A stretch of DNA of 64,000 nt from Galaxea fascicularis (taxonomy: Eukaryota > Cnidaria > Anthozoa > Scleractinia > Euphylliidae), in NCBI GenBank assembly GCA_948470475.1, contig OX419342.1:9449183-9513182 (forward strand), read 5' to 3'. Positions 63,956-64,000 of the stretch are shown here, piece by piece. Under the pieces are notes generated by a model, which ran no database searches, was not told the origin of the DNA, and was given only the letters and a program-made list of their open reading frames with translations. Every line of letters starts with the position of its first letter. The stretch's first letter is position 1. The translations under genes and the position numbers were made by a program.

Positions 63956-64000
63956 ATTTTTATTATTTTAATTATTAAAATTTGAGTATAGACTCAACCC

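Overview
This is a eukaryotic window, most likely from an anthozoan cnidarian and probably a stony coral. The sequence is AT-rich. Real coding sequence is confined to short exons with GT/AG borders and compatible phases, separated by introns of up to about 16 kb. The introns are packed with retroelements, terminal-inverted-repeat (TIR) elements, foldbacks, satellites and tRNA-derived repeats. The species assignment is inference from gene structure and repeat types; no bacterial-style operon is present.

One host gene can be followed through the window on the + strand. It is the 3' two thirds of a TRPC-like cation channel. Exons at 1675-1900 (S1-S2), 2461-2805 (S3-S5), 8758-8950 (pore and S6), 10572-10751 (TRP box and following segment) and 11087-11213 (cytoplasmic) join with matching phases. 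The reading frame then continues, through a small exon predicted at 11811-11857, into a SPRY domain split over 12175-12309, 28098-28275 and 41981-42201. A 108-nt phase-1 cassette exon lies at 40191-40298. The gene ends either at a stop at 42214-42216 or after an alternative splice into a coiled-coil exon at 50244-50501. The N-terminal part, where TRPC proteins carry ankyrin repeats, lies to the left of the window. A TRPC-type pore joined to a SPRY domain is the most interesting host feature here.

Layout: 1-1421, a TIR element with 9-bp target duplications carrying RecQ-like helicase remnants in both arms; 1675-2805, first TRP exons with an intron made of degenerate CACTGT/CACTGA repeats; 2.9-7.1 kb, Penelope-like debris with an inverted GIY-YIG segment; 8.7-12.3 kb, pore to SPRY start; 14.2-28.0 kb, a large intron holding a 13.7-kb inverted duplication of a defective helicase element, with other elements nested inside, including a SAP-like pseudogene and a cluster of three tRNA-Thr-like sequences; 28.1 kb, second SPRY exon; 28.4-40 kb, satellite and dispersed duplications; 40.2-42.2 kb, cassette and third SPRY exons; 45-50 kb, decayed Ty3/gypsy and BEL/Pao elements on the - strand; 50.2 kb, coiled-coil exon; 50.8-64 kb, MITEs, an L2/CR1-like LINE 3' end, an L1/Tx1-like ORF1 fragment on + and a decayed ORF2 on -.

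All transposable-element coding sequences seen are broken by stops, frameshifts, truncation or lost catalytic residues. Apart from the TRP-SPRY gene, no other intact host protein gene could be supported.
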